From the NCBI GenBank assembly GCA_021613535.1, contig CP075497.1:13268001-13332000 (forward strand): a DNA stretch of 64,000 nt, read 5' to 3'. A model generated the notes under the pieces. That model saw only the letters and a list, made by a program, of their open reading frames with translations, was not told the DNA's origin and ran no database searches. The translations under genes and the position numbers were made by a program. This DNA comes from Adineta vaga (lineage: Eukaryota; Rotifera). The number at the start of each line of letters is the position of its first letter. Position 1 is the stretch's first letter. This document shows positions 1 through 12,017 of this stretch, piece after piece.

Positions 1-672
1 AGACATTTATTTATATTTCATAGTCAAATGATGAAGAAAAAATTGTGTTTAATTTTACTTCATTATATACCTTTACTTATTTGTTTATGTTATACACCTA
101 TTTTTTATATTATTAATATATTTTTTCCAATATTTTGTATAAATATTTGGGATTATAATTATCCATATTGTGGAAGTCCATGTTATGCATTTCTTCCATT
201 TTGGGGGACATTTGATTGGTTAGTTCATTATGCAATACCAATTTTAATAATATCATTTTCAAATCTTTTTCTTTTCTTTCGTGTTGTATGGCAAAGAATT
301 AAACAAGGAAGACCTGTTGAATGGAATCGTCAAAAACGTATGATTATTCAACTTGCTTTTATATCAAGTTTATATTTAATATTAATAACACCAGAAGTCA
401 TTGTTGGTGTTATTGAAGCATTATGGTCACCAACATTTGCTCTTGAAATTCAACTTAATTATTTTTTTTATATTACAAATTTTGTTCATCAATTATTACC
501 ATTTATTATTATTAGTTCATTACCTAATATGTATAATGAATTAAAAAGATTCTTTCAACGTATAAAACGATTTATTACACGAGATAGATCACGTATACAT
601 CCATCTACGATTGTAAATGAAAGAGAACGAAATCTTATTACTTGTGTTCCAACTTATGAAAAAACGATTTAA
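1..672 (+). CDS. Rhodopsin-like GPCR, 3' part (5' end outside window)
   Basis: The frame is open from base 1. It begins RHLFIFHSQ, the DRY-equivalent region at the end of TM3, so this is the C-terminal half of a seven-TM receptor and the in-frame ATG at 28 is probably internal. Hydrophobic segments fit TM4, TM5 (after the Cys-rich loop YPYCGSPCYAF), TM6 and TM7. A basic tail with RIKRFITRDRSR follows. The subfamily is shared with the receptor at 12018-13007, which has ERHILIF at the same place and the same loop Cys pattern (VCNASPCY). No ligand can be inferred. Single exon as far as visible. The plasma-membrane location is inferred from the fold. Confidence 0.75.
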   Translation, partial: RHLFIFHSQMMKKKLCLILLHYIPLLICLCYTPIFYIINIFFPIFCINIWDYNYPYCGSPCYAFLPFWGTFDWLVHYAIPILIISFSNLFLFFRVVWQRIKQGRPVEWNRQKRMIIQLAFISSLYLILITPEVIVGVIEALWSPTFALEIQLNYFFYITNFVHQLLPFIIISSLPNMYNELKRFFQRIKRFITRDRSRIHPSTIVNERERNLITCVPTYEKTI

Positions 673-1198
673 ATTTTATTTATTTTGTCTTTTATGACAT
701 AAGAAAAATCTCTATTTGATGTTGTTAAGTACATATTGGAAAATTCAATAAATTATTTTATAGAAATCTCGAACGTTTATACATTGACATTTTTGAGTTC
801 ATATCGAAATTTTGAATATTTTATTATTTGCATCAGTAAAAGAAACCAGAAATATTTCTCTTTTTATTTTTTTTTCTATTACTTTATGGTTTCAATTGAA
901 TTAAAAGAATATTCTAGCATCGTAAATCAATGATTTATTTTCGTATTAATTTTAGAACAAATATATCTAAAGGTAAAGTAATCATAATTCCATTTCATAC
1001 ATTGAAGATAATATATTAATATAAATTTATTTAGAAATAGAATGTTATTAAAGTTCATCAATCGGTAATATTTTTTTCATCATTAAAGTAGATGATTTTC
1101 TATTTAACTTATTATATAGTTTCATTTCACGATTGAGATCTTCTCAAAGTATAGAAATAAATGGAACGACAACGTCAGACGAACATATTATCAATCAG
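673..1198. other. Intergenic, possibly with the 5' exon of the ABC gene
   Basis: AT-rich sequence without a convincing gene. The frame that enters the ABC transporter at 1199-1228 stays open upstream to about 1091, and a possible acceptor (tatatag) lies at 1113-1119. A first exon or the start codon may therefore be here. The 65-codon ORF at 736-933 is low-complexity and unsupported. Confidence 0.4.
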
Positions 1199-4100
1199 AT
1201 GTCATCAATTATTATTCTCAAACGTTTAGTAAGTTGTCGAAAAATTCAATTGCAAAGTTAAAAATTGTTTTGTTTTAGTTACGTTTTGGAAATACTGAAG
1301 ATAATGTAATGATGTTTTGTGGTGTTTTGGCGGCTGTTATCTATGCAATTGGTCATGTATTATTTGTTTTTCTATTTGGACAATTAGTTGGTTTATTCGT
1401 CATACGTATCTCATCTATTCAATGTATAGATACCAATGTCAATCTTTGTAATTATAACAATAATTCATTGAATCACAGGTATATTTATACAATTAAATAT
1501 TTGAAAAGTATTTTTTTTAAATTATGAAATAATTGCGGAGATCTATCAGAGAAATATTCTAATAACATATTTAAATGATTTCATTTTAGTCTTTGTTCGA
1601 TTATTAATATGACGAATAAAACTTCAAGTAATAGTTCAATTAATAGCGCAATGTTTTATAATGATGTTCATACAAAAGTTATCCAATTAGTTGGTAAGTG
1701 AGTGATGTCACATATTCCGCCGATCGAGGATGTGTGTGACCCTACTTAATGTATGTTAAAAGAGTACAAACTACAATTTATTTTATTTTTTTAAAGTAAT
1801 TGGATTAGTTCAAGTGATGGTTTATTACTTTCAATATATCTTCTTTGAATTGGCTTCTTGTCGATTGGCAAATCGTATTAGAATAGAACTATTCAAAGCC
1901 ACACTTACTAGAGTATGTCTTTTCTTGTTATAATAGTAAAGTTCGTCTGATTATATTTCCTATTTATTAATTATTTAGAATGTATCGTATTTTGATGTCA
2001 CTAAAACTTCAATCATCAACTTGTATGAGTAAGTTTTATAATGTGAAACACTATAAAATATAGGAATTATGATCATTTGTTTGTTTTCATTTATAGGAAC
2101 ATTGATATCGTGCAATCTGGTATTGGTTGGAAAAGTGCAGCTATTTTTTCTGGTTTTGTTTTTGTTATCAGCAGTTTTATTCTTGCTTTGGTTATAGATT
2201 GGAAACTAACTTTAATTGTCTGTATAGCAGAACCTCTTAGTGTTGGTGCAGCATTCGCGCTATCGAAAGTAAATAGAAATAATTTATTTATTATATATTC
2301 ATTTAATTTTTATTTATAGTTAACAGCTCAAGCAACTCTTTCCGAGATGAAATCCTATGGACGAGCAGGAAAAGTTGCCGAAGAAGTATTCAGTGCTATT
2401 CGAACAGTTATTGCTTTCAATGCACAAAACAATGAACAAATACGGTGAGGACTTTATTTTGTACATGTACGGATATTAAGTAGATGAAATCTGATATATG
2501 AATAGATATGAATCCGAATTGAAACATAATATGAAATATGCACTTCGAAAAGGATTTCTTTATGGTTGTTATGTTGGTATTCTAGCAACTTTTGTTTATT
2601 GGACAAGTGCACTTGGTTATTTAGCTGGAACATGGCTTAAATTAACAGGAAGACATTCTACACTAAATATTCGGGATATTGTTGTGGTAAAAAATTTTAA
2701 TAGATTTTCACTAATATAAAAAAATGTCTTGATTGTAATACACGAATGTATAGGTTGTTACATCTATAACGGAAGGAATGCAATTTCTTGGTTTTTTGGC
2801 CCCAAGTATGAAAACATTTCTCGATGCGTGTACTGTTGCTTTACCAATTGTACATTTTATTGAAGAAAGCAAGGTAATTGAATATTTAGTTCGTAATTGA
2901 TTCGAGAAAAAGATCATTACTGGATAGATATCTGAAAAAGTGATTCCATCAATTTCAAGAAGTATATTAAAATTAAGAGAGAATGAACCAATTGAAATCG
3001 TATTTGACAATGTTTCATTTTCGTATCCGAGTGGAGAGAAAAGATTAGCATTGAATAAAATTTCATTTCGAATCAAACCAGGTCAAACTGTAGCATTTGT
3101 CGGTTGTTCAGGCAGTGGTAAGATCAATCATTCGATTATTTTCAACTATTGATTTCTTCTACATTATAGGAAAAAGCACATGTATTCAACTTTTGCTTCG
3201 TTTTTATGATCCATTAGATGGACAGATTCGAATCAATGGTCATCCGATTGATATATATGATCGAAAGAATTTACGTCAAAATTTTGGTCTTGTTAATCAA
3301 GAACCGGTATTTAATAAAAATATTCTTTGAATTGTTTAACATTGTAAAAATGAGTTCTTTTTTTAATTTATAAAGATTCTTTTTTCAACAACAATACGAA
3401 ATAATATTGGTTATGGAAAAGAGAATTCAACTTTCGAAGAGATTGTTCAAGCAGCTAAACAAGCGAATGCTCATCAATTCATCAGTAAACTTCCTCTAGT
3501 AATTTTTATGATTTTATTTTTTTTTCGAAAAATTAATTTTATTCTTTGAAAAGGCATATGAAACAATGATTGGTGATCGAGGTGTTCAACTCAGTGGTGG
3601 TCAAAGACAAAGGATTGCATTAGCACGTGCACTTATTCATCAACCACGTCTATTATTACTCGATGAAGCAACAAGTGCACTTGATTCTTCTAGTGAAAAA
3701 CTTGTACAAGAAACAATTGATCAAACTATTAATGGTAAAAATATTGAAATGAATTAAAAACTGAAAATCAAATGATTCAATAATTAATTTAGGTCGAACA
3801 ACGATTATTGTTGCTCATCGTCTTTCAACTATTCGTTATGCTGATTGGATTATTGTTATGAAAGATGGATCAATTGTTGAACAAGGTTCACATAATGATC
3901 TATTTGAAGCAAACAATTTTTATCATCAATTAGTAATAAAACAACAAAGCAATTTTATAAATTCCGAAAGTTTAATGATAACAGATTTAGAAGAAGTTAA
4001 ACTAGATATTCAAATTGAAGAACCAATATTAAAGACAACTGAAAACACAATAGTTGAACTTGATCAGGTACAATATTTCATTGACATCTTCTATATATAT

Positions 4101-6611
4101 TGTCATTTCATAGCCTGAAGGTGGTTCATTTCGTTGTTTGATTGAATTATTCAAATTAAATGCTCCTGAATGGCCTTATTTAATTATTGTTTGTCTATCT
4201 GGAATCATTGCTGGTGGATTTTATCCATCATTTGCATATATTCTTGCTGAAACAATTAGTGTAAGTAATTATTACAAAAATTATGTTCAATTTGTTTTTT
4301 GTCTAATTAATGTTTATTTACAAATTCTAATAAAAAGTCATTTCAACAATGTAATCCTTCAGAACAAATGGATAAAATAATTAACTTCACACGTATTATG
4401 TTTCTTTTGGGTATTGGAGTCAATTTTATTAAAATTATTCATGTAAGATTTGAACAAAAGAGAAAACATAGAATGAAAATTGATTTGTTTTTCTTTTGTC
4501 AAAGTATGTTTGTTTGGCAGTATGTGGAACACGATTAACGAATCGATTAAGAATCAAATCATTTCGATATATGTTACGACAAGAAATAGCTTGGTTTGAT
4601 AGAAATGAAAATAATACAGGTTCACTTTGTGCACGTCTTTCTACAGATGCAATGGCTGTTCAATCTGTATAAGTATTTATTCTTTCAATTCTTTTTATTT
4701 ATTGTTTTCATTTTAGTTAACAAGTATTCGACTTGGTTTATTTATTGAATCTTTATCTTTATTGATGATTGCTCTTATTATTGGATTAATATTTTCATGG
4801 CAATTGACATTAATGGTTTTTGCTTTAATTCTCTTTGAATTGATTTGTACAATTATTGATGTTCGAAGAAAAAGTCGTTTACAAACAAAGATTGATAATA
4901 TCTTATCTCATAGCAATGAATTAATTACACAAACAATACGAAATATTCGAACTGTCTTTCAATTGAATAGAGAAGAACATTTATTAAGTCAATTCAATGA
5001 TATTATCGATCGAACTTATAAGTAAATTGATCAGAATTACGTTTTTAAAGATAAAGATTATCTTTTTTTATAGAATATTCCGACCTAGTGTGTTTAAAGG
5101 TGGTTTGGCCTTTGCATTTTCATTTCCGATCGCAACATTGATCTTACCATGTCTTGCTGAACTGGCTATTGTTCTTCTTGATAAAGGTCTTATTGATCCT
5201 CAACGCATCATTTTGTATATCTTATATCTATCAAGTTTTTTTTTGAGTTATTTAATTGAATTTTCTTTTGCTTTTTGTAGGTTATTTGCTTTTGTTCCAT
5301 TTTCATTTGATGTTATTCAAACATCAACGATGATGTAAGTGTGAAAAATGGCAAATTTAAAATTTAGATTTTCGTTTGTGTGATGAATAGTTCAACGGAA
5401 TTAGGTGGAACAACAGCAGCAGCAAAACGTCTAAATCAATTGTTTAAACGGATTCCATTGATTGACAATATGTCTACAGAAGGTCAACAAATTGTAAATT
5501 TATTTAGAAATATAAATATTCTTACTTTTCACTTTTTGATAAATAGAAGAATTTCTCGGGATCAATTCAATTCAATAAAATCACTTTCTCTTATCCTACA
5601 CGTCAATCAATCAATGTACTCAATGAATTTCAATTAACAATACAAGCTGGTTTGTACTTATTTTATTCTTTTCAATGCTATTTATCATTATCATCTATTC
5701 TTATTTGTTTAATTGAAGGTCAACGAGTAGCAATTGTTGGTGAGATTTAGTAATAATAAAGATAAATGAATAAAGATTTTCTTTGTGTATCACATTAAGG
5801 TTCGAGTGGTTGTGGTAAATCAACTATAGCTCAATTACTTGAACGATTTTATGATTGTAATCAAGGACATTTAGTAAGTTAGTTTTTCAACTTATTTTAC
5901 TGAAATTATTTTTGACATAGTTACTTGATGATCACGATGTACGAACATTAAATTTGACTTGGTTACGCGCACAAATTGGTCTTGTTAGTCAAGAACCAGC
6001 TCTTGTTCTAGGTCTTACTATTGCTGAAAACATTGCATATGGTTGTCTGTTAAATACATTTACTTATGAAGACGTTGTAGATGCAGCTAAACGAGCACAT
6101 TGTCATACTTTTATCGAAACATTACCACAGGTTAATTCTACTTCTTCTCTATTTATGAATATTCGATTACTTTTCTTATAGGGTTATAACACATCTGTTG
6201 GATTGAACGGAAGTTCTTATCTCTCTGGAGGTCAAAAGCAACGAATTGCTATTGCACGAGCTCTTTTTCGTAAACCAAAGATTTTGTTACTTGACGAGGC
6301 TACAAGTGCATTAGATGTACAAAACGAACAGGTACAAGAACATTTATTTGCATTGTATCTCTTTTAAATAGAAGAATCTATCGAAATTCTTCGATTTTTA
6401 TTTACAGCTCGTTGAAGAATCGTTGAATGCTGCACGAGAAGATGATCCATCACGAACTGTAGTGATCATCACTCATCGTCTTTCTACTATTCAATCATGT
6501 GATATCATTTATGTTCTTGGTTCCAATGGATATTTTTTAGAAAGTGGCACACATACAGAACTGATGGCACATGGCAGTGCATACCGTAAACTTGTTCTTG
6601 ATCATATGTGA
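1199..6611 (+). CDS. ABCB-type full ABC transporter (P-glycoprotein/MDR-like)
   Basis: ATP-driven exporter with the layout TMD1-NBD1-TMD2-NBD2, split over about 23 exons by short GT-AG introns (for example 1229-1278, 2029-2096, 3118-3169, 5650-5718). NBD1 has Walker A GCSGSGKST split by an intron at 3117/3170, Q-loop NQEP, signature LSGGQRQR, Walker B LLLLDEAT and H-loop AHRLST. NBD2 has GSSGCGKST (from 5800), [20 protein letters not shown] and THRLST. TMD1 starts near [20 protein letters not shown] and TMD2 near [20 protein letters not shown]. Both ATP sites look complete and no internal stop was found at the junctions walked. I estimate about 1,150 residues, slightly short of the usual 1,250-1,300. 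The ATG at 1199 is the first in frame, but an upstream exon is possible. Substrates are unknown; multidrug or lipid export is the family role. Ends with TGA at 6609. Confidence 0.9.
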
Positions 6612-6728
6612 GAGAGATTTTTTTTCTAATAAATAAATTTTAAATATGAATTGCTAGATCTTTTATTCGCTCTGTTCATAGACTAGAAAGTTAGAAATTC
6701 GTGACTTTATAGAACACAATGCTTTTTG

Positions 6729-8538
6729 CTACAATGTTCCGGAACGTTGACGTGTGAATGTTGACGATGCCATCTTTTTTTGAGAAAAATCCCACGGAGT
6801 GTGTTCATCTTCGAGAACAATTGGAGCAAGTTCTTCAAACTTATCTCCCGGACCTGGATTTTCAGGATGTGTCGTACCACCAAAATGATGCATAACTCCC
6901 CAAACTGCATTGAGCGCTGTTTGAACAGCTCCTTCAGCCCATCCTGCTGTCCACGATACGTCATCTCCAGCAATAAAGAAGCCTCGATATTTTTCTGAAA
7001 TGTAATCTTGCATAAAATGATTGAACAATCGTACTTGATAACGATATTGACCCGGTAGATTGTTCTTAAAGGCTCCCATGAAGTTGCGTTCCGTTTCCCA
7101 TGAAAGAGTGATTGGATCATCAATAATATGATGTTCAAGATTAATTTTAGGATAAATATGATGGATGCATCGTAGCATAGCTTCTAAACGCTCGTTTGCT
7201 GATAGAGTCAACCACTTTAATGAGTCATCTGCCCACGTATAGGACAAACAAATGACAGCAGGACGCTCTGGATCATCGTCAAATAGGTAAGTAGCTCGAG
7301 TGAATCTATCGGATAATGTCATACTCATACTATCTCGTCCAGTTACAGGATCTTTGTCTTTCCAGAAAGGTCGATCGACAAGAACGGATAATCTTGTCGA
7401 ACCCATATAATGCATACGTTCTATTGCAATCCATTGATCGATTGGTAGTAGTTCACGATCAGACTTAATCTGATTCAATAGTGCCCATTTATGAGCAGTG
7501 AAGACAACTGCCGAGTACGTCTGGCTGTTCCCGTCTGTATCAATAACTGTGATATTATTTGAATCTGTACGGTATAGATGTGTAACAGCTTTTCTAGACT
7601 GTCCATTTTCATGCAAACTCTCTAATGTGGTACCAGATGGCCAATATGCCATGTTTGTTGGAGATTCTTTCCATAGATGAAGTGGTAATTGTTGACAACC
7701 ATCAGTAATAAAGTAATGATCATCGTCGAAGCCTGTATAGACGATGCGAAGAATCTCGAGAATTGAATTGGGAAAATCTGTATCCCAGCCACCAGTACCA
7801 AAGCCTACTTGACCAAAGAGCTCACGATGTTGGAAAGACTTAAATAATGGGGAATTGCAGAGAAAACCATAGAATGTTTGAGAATCTAATCGTTTTACTA
7901 GTGAGTTCCAAAGTTTTTTGATCGTATATACGTTCCGATTACGAATTGCAGTTTGCATCTCTTCAAGTTTAGCGTACGTACACAATGTATCATACCAAGC
8001 GCTTGCAACTTCACGAAATATGTCGGGTAAATCATCTAGAGTATGTGCGTAGTGTATTACGCCGTTTAGATCAATTACTGTACTGGGAGTTGTAGGATTT
8101 AGTGGATTCGGAAATGGCTTTGTTTCAAGTTTACATAAGTTGATATAATGAAAGAGTGCTGTAGATGACAAGGGAAATCGCATTGCTCCCATCTCAGCCA
8201 TAATTTCAGGATGATTTTTAAAGCTTACAGAACGTAGACGACCACCAATCTCATCTGCTTCGTAGACGACTGGTTTAAAACCTAATTTCATCAATTCATA
8301 AGCAGTGATGATCCCAGAGAGTCCACCTCCAATGATAGCGTGTACCATGAACACTTTTAGGCACTGTTCCTAATCCTGTTGGATGATCGAGATAGTCATC
8401 GTAGGCAAATGGAAAATCTGGACCAAACCCGGTCAATGGTTTTAATCGTAAAGATTCTTTCATATGATTATGAATGTATGAGTTTGGTGATTCATTCTCT
8501 TCTGATTGGTGTATAGTTGGAATTGATGAATGAGACAT
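6729..8538 (-). CDS. Flavin amine oxidase (L-amino-acid oxidase / tryptophan 2-monooxygenase-like), frame break near N-terminus
   Basis: FAD-dependent oxidase that would oxidise an amino acid or amine. The FAD fingerprint AIIGGGLSGIITAYELM is followed by VVYEADEIGGRLRS, and EMGAMRFP matches the iaaM-type family. A C-terminal FAD motif FFIAGDDVSWTAGWAEGAV is present. The gene is intronless, unlike its ABC neighbour, and looks higher in GC, which suits horizontal origin from bacteria or fungi. The N-terminal 60-70 residues (FPFAYDDYLDHPTGLGTVP, typical of the bacterial family) are in another frame (8538 to about 8345). The main frame enters at about 8346, where HGT in one frame passes to AIIGGG in the next through one surplus base. 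It is either a frameshifted gene, an assembly error, or a gene that starts at the ATG at about 8346. The C-terminal tail SSTFTRQRSGTL is unremarkable. Confidence 0.8.
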
Positions 8539-9219
8539 TGATAAGTACGTCGAAAAAAAACAAAATTTTGTTTCTAAAAAAAATAACCATTTATTATGTA
8601 TGTATACCTCAGTCGAAGAAGTGTTACTTCTATTCGTTCGTGGTTCTGGAGATACATCATATATAAATGTAATTGTTGTTGTTGTTATTTGTTTTTCTTA
8701 TTCGAATATAAAACTCATCGAGATTCTACATAATTATATTTCTGACAGAAAAGAAATAAACGAACGAACGAATAAATATAGTTAAAATAAGAAATGAACT
8801 GAAAATGCATTAATCATAGAACAGAAAAAGAACAATTTTAAATTAAAATGAAAAAATATATTTGTTGATTTTAACACCTATCGATAATCGAAATTAAGCA
8901 TAAAATTCACGTGAAACCCTATTATACCAATCTCGATATTAACATATATATATATATATATATTATATTTGTTGAATTGTTGCACTTAAAAACATGGATG
9001 AGTGTGTATGCATCAGAGATCAACAAGTTCATTCTACAGAATTTATCTCTTAAAATCTCTTTAAGAATTTTAAATAAACTGTATTAGTACTGACATGACA
9101 CACCTAAAAATGACAAGTCTATAATTTAATATAATTATATTGTAGAAATATGGAGAAAAGAAAAGGAAAGATTGTGTTAGAATTCATTTGCATTTACAAA
9201 ATAAAATAGCAAAGAAAAT
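8539..9219. other. Intergenic; (TA)n microsatellite at 8944-8962
   Basis: Shared 5' flank of the divergent amine oxidase (-) and GPCR (+). Contains a run of about nine TA units and AT-rich sequence. No gene seen; promoters are presumably here but not recognisable. Confidence 0.5.
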
Positions 9220-10200
9220 ATGTCTAATCTTCAAGTAGCTCTTAACCTTTCTTTTTGGAGTCCAATTATACTTTTTTCAATTGGAATACCAGGTGCTTTA
9301 TTTAATTTTCTTATTTTTATTGGAACGAAAAAATGTCGACATTCTCCTATGGTTTTTTATGTTGTTGGTCAATCAATATCCGATATTGGTATTTTATCTA
9401 TTATTCTTCTTCAAAGTATTCCATCATTAACAATGGCAACATCTTCAATATCATGTAAATTAATGATTTTCTTTAGTCAATTAACAGGTCCATGTGCAAT
9501 GACATTTCTTTGTTTATCTGCATTTGATCGTTGGGCATGTACATCAAGATCTGCACGAATTCGTCAATTAAGTTCAATTCATATTGCTCGTTATATATTT
9601 CCATTTCCTTTTCTTCTCTGGACATTAATCAATATTCCTTATCTGATTTTTTGCGATGTATTTCCACTAATATCGAGTTGTATATTTACCAATGAACTTT
9701 TTGCTCGTATTTCTATTTATTTTCTTGCTCCAATTTTCTCAAATATTCTTCCTCTTCTTATCTTAATAATATTTAGTATATTAACCTATCAAAATATTCG
9801 AGTTGTAACTCAAATTCATGTTCAACAACAACCTAATCGAACTCGTTTATCAATGTGGGAACAACAAATGACAAGAATGATGATAATACAAACAGTTTTA
9901 AGTATTTTATGGACAATTCCTCGATGTATATTTCTTATCTATTCAATAGCAACAGTTGATGGACGTTCAATGAGAAATTTTGATCAAATTGTCATGGAAT
10001 TTTTAATTGATCAAATAACTTTATTTCTTATGTCATTAAATTTTGCTTCATCTTTTTATATATATTTTCTTTCTTCATCACGTCTTCGAACAACAATCTT
10101 TCAATCTATAAAACGCTTTCTTCATTTAGGAAATGATCAAATTATACCTATTCATCTTGTTCCTACTGCACAACCTTTTACCGTTACAAAACATCACTAG
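9220..10200 (+). CDS. Rhodopsin-like orphan GPCR
   Basis: 326 residues in one exon, a normal length for this class. Seven hydrophobic segments are visible: TM1 near residues 15-38 (IILFSIGIPGALFNFLIFI), TM2 50-70, TM3 ending in AFDRW (DRY equivalent), TM4 near 125-145, TM5 165-188, TM6 after the basic stretch EQQMTRMMIIQ, and TM7 near 260-282. CKL at the start of TM3 and the loop Cys in ISSCIF could form the usual disulfide. The C-tail SSSRLRTTIFQSIKRF forms a helix-8-like segment. It differs in subfamily from the receptors at 1-672 and 12018-13007. Ligand unknown. Starts at the first ATG and ends with TAG. Confidence 0.85.
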   Translation: MSNLQVALNLSFWSPIILFSIGIPGALFNFLIFIGTKKCRHSPMVFYVVGQSISDIGILSIILLQSIPSLTMATSSISCKLMIFFSQLTGPCAMTFLCLSAFDRWACTSRSARIRQLSSIHIARYIFPFPFLLWTLINIPYLIFCDVFPLISSCIFTNELFARISIYFLAPIFSNILPLLILIIFSILTYQNIRVVTQIHVQQQPNRTRLSMWEQQMTRMMIIQTVLSILWTIPRCIFLIYSIATVDGRSMRNFDQIVMEFLIDQITLFLMSLNFASSFYIYFLSSSRLRTTIFQSIKRFLHLGNDQIIPIHLVPTAQPFTVTKHH

Positions 10201-10945
10201 ATATATCATCGTACTTTTTTTCTGAAAAATGTGACTTTCTAGTCTAATTATTCTTAAAATAAATCTAAATTACAGATAATTCTAATTTGTACTGTACGTT
10301 CACTGGAATGATTACAAAATTCTTGGTGCATTCGTAATCATTATAATTTATATATACAGAAGATTTCCGTTATGGAAGATAATAATAAAGTATAGATACT
10401 ATGCTTGTTTCATATCAACTCGAAATAAATTTTCAAGTAATTATTCAGAGAAGTGAGATGCAGTTGATAAGAAATTATCTAATTTTTTAATTTTCATTAG
10501 TCGTAGCAATATTTATATTATCGATGTTCTTAGTAGTCATTCGATTTCGATAGATGGATAGTGTGGGTTATATCCTTCAATTCTTATTAGCAAACTATAT
10601 ACGTTATATAGTAAATTAATAGATCATTAAATCAATAGTCAAATACAACAGTGAATTTGTTTGCAGTGCGTACGATGTATTATATTAGAATTGTTGGGGG
10701 AATTTTTGAAAATCATTGACTTGGAAGTTTCTTTAATACGAAATCTTGAGCAAAACACATGACTGAATTATATATGGTTGGATCGAAACACGCGTTATGA
10801 TAAGTCGTCGCAAAATGAAATATAAAAGAAATTCTAACTAAAAAAAGAAAGTAGATAAAGTTACATGTACGATTAAATGAGTAATTGGACTTTAAAAAGT
10901 CGAAAAGTTTGTTGTAAATTGTTAATTTCTTGATTTGTATCCATC
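10201..10945. other. Intergenic, no gene seen
   Basis: AT-rich sequence between convergent genes. The minus ORF at 10713-10967 has no family features and partly overlaps the end of the next gene. It is not supported. Confidence 0.4.
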
Positions 10946-11382
10946 TTAGTTTTCTTGACAACAACAATAAAAACCACCATTAGGACTACTGCAAGGAGTG
11001 ACACTGCCGTATTTACCAATAGAAAAACGACCATCAAGAGAAGTAAGATCACCATAAGAAGTAACACAAGTACCACTGGGAGTAGCAATATCAATATGAC
11101 AAGTATAACCATTAGCATGACTAAAAGCAATACCAGCAATACCAGAAGCACAGTAAAATCAACATTACCAAAAGGAGAGTCAGTACCAACAAGATTAACA
11201 CTATCACCAAAAGTACCAGCGCAGAGAGTAGCACAGTCAATATTAGTACCAACAATCTCACTAGAAGGACTGCCGCCATTATAATAAGTAAGAACAGTAA
11301 ATTTGCAATCACTACAACCAGGTGCGGCTGTAGTGGTTGTTGTTGTAGTTATGGTTGTGGTTGTGGTTTTGCTACTTGTTTC
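10946..11382 (-). CDS. Thr-rich, Cys-rich probable extracellular protein (partial, one frame break)
   Basis: After a likely acceptor near 11382 the protein starts with a threonine tract (mucin-like, probably O-glycosylated) and then a Cys-rich domain beginning GCSDCKFTVLTYYNGGSPSS and continuing through NIDCATLCAGTFGDSVNLVG. Near 11150 the coherent frame changes by one base. Upstream it reads SPFGNVDF, and downstream in another frame it reads YCASGIAGIAFSHANGYTCH, then SYGDLTSLDGRFSIG and GGFYCCCQEN before TAA at 10946. The unshifted frame there gives only a Leu/Val-rich nonsense stretch. The break lies in a TTTT run, so one missing T would join the halves. No 5' exon with a signal peptide was found, and the next upstream sequence is a telomere-like repeat at 11400-11461. 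Family not recognised. Confidence 0.5.
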
Positions 11383-11399
11383 TGTGTGCGCTTGAAAAA

Positions 11400-11461
11400 G
11401 GGTGTGGGTGTTAGATAGATGTAGTACCCACACATATCCACATCCACACACCCTCACCCTC
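11400..11461. repeat. Telomere-like inverted element (TGTGGG family)
   Basis: Begins GGGTGTGGGTGT and ends with CACACACCCTCACCCTC, so the two arms are roughly complementary. Same family as the elements at 32976, 37869, 38928, 39057, 47733 and 62636. It abuts the 5' side of the Cys-rich gene. Confidence 0.6.
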
Positions 11462-12017
11462 AATATAAATATACTATACTAACCGCTTTATCTTCTTTTG
11501 TATATTTTGTTGTGGTTAGAAATGTTTGTCTCTTATATATAATTAGAGAGTCCCTTTCGTTTCTTTTTCGTTTATGTATTTCACCTCTGCTTTTGGGGTT
11601 TCTCTGCGCCATGGGAGAAAGTTTTTGAGATGGAAAATTATTGAATATAAAAGTTTTTTTATAAAAAAACTCGAGGGAAATTCTTCATTTTTACAAATAT
11701 TATGACAAGAATATCGTCCATATAATTAATCTAAATTGTAAGTAGAATAACAAGACTTTATTGTTTTATCTCTTTTATCTTGAAATTCTATGGTAGAATC
11801 ATCTTCATAATGAGAATGTGAATGATATTTAAAATTGAAGATGATATTCTATAAATCGAAAAAATCACATCCTTTTTAGTGAATACTATTCACTCTGCGA
11901 AGTTCATAATTAAAAAAACTGTTAAGTAAATACGAATGAGAATGATATTAGACGAAAATAAGTTGAAGAAAATACGAACATACACTTTCGATAGAGACAC
12001 TCATGTTTGTTATGTAA
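11462..12017. other. Intergenic, no gene seen
   Basis: AT-rich. A signal-peptide exon for the minus-strand gene at 10946-11382 was looked for here and not found. Confidence 0.35.

Noticed and set aside
11140-11160. Programmed -1 ribosomal frameshift site
   Set aside because: No canonical slippery heptamer in frame and no obvious following structure; a base loss in a T run is simpler.
11121-11284. Leu/Val-rich ORFs (minus) and Thr/Ser-rich ORF (plus) at 10955-11312
   Set aside because: They are out-of-frame readings of the Cys-rich gene; low complexity only.
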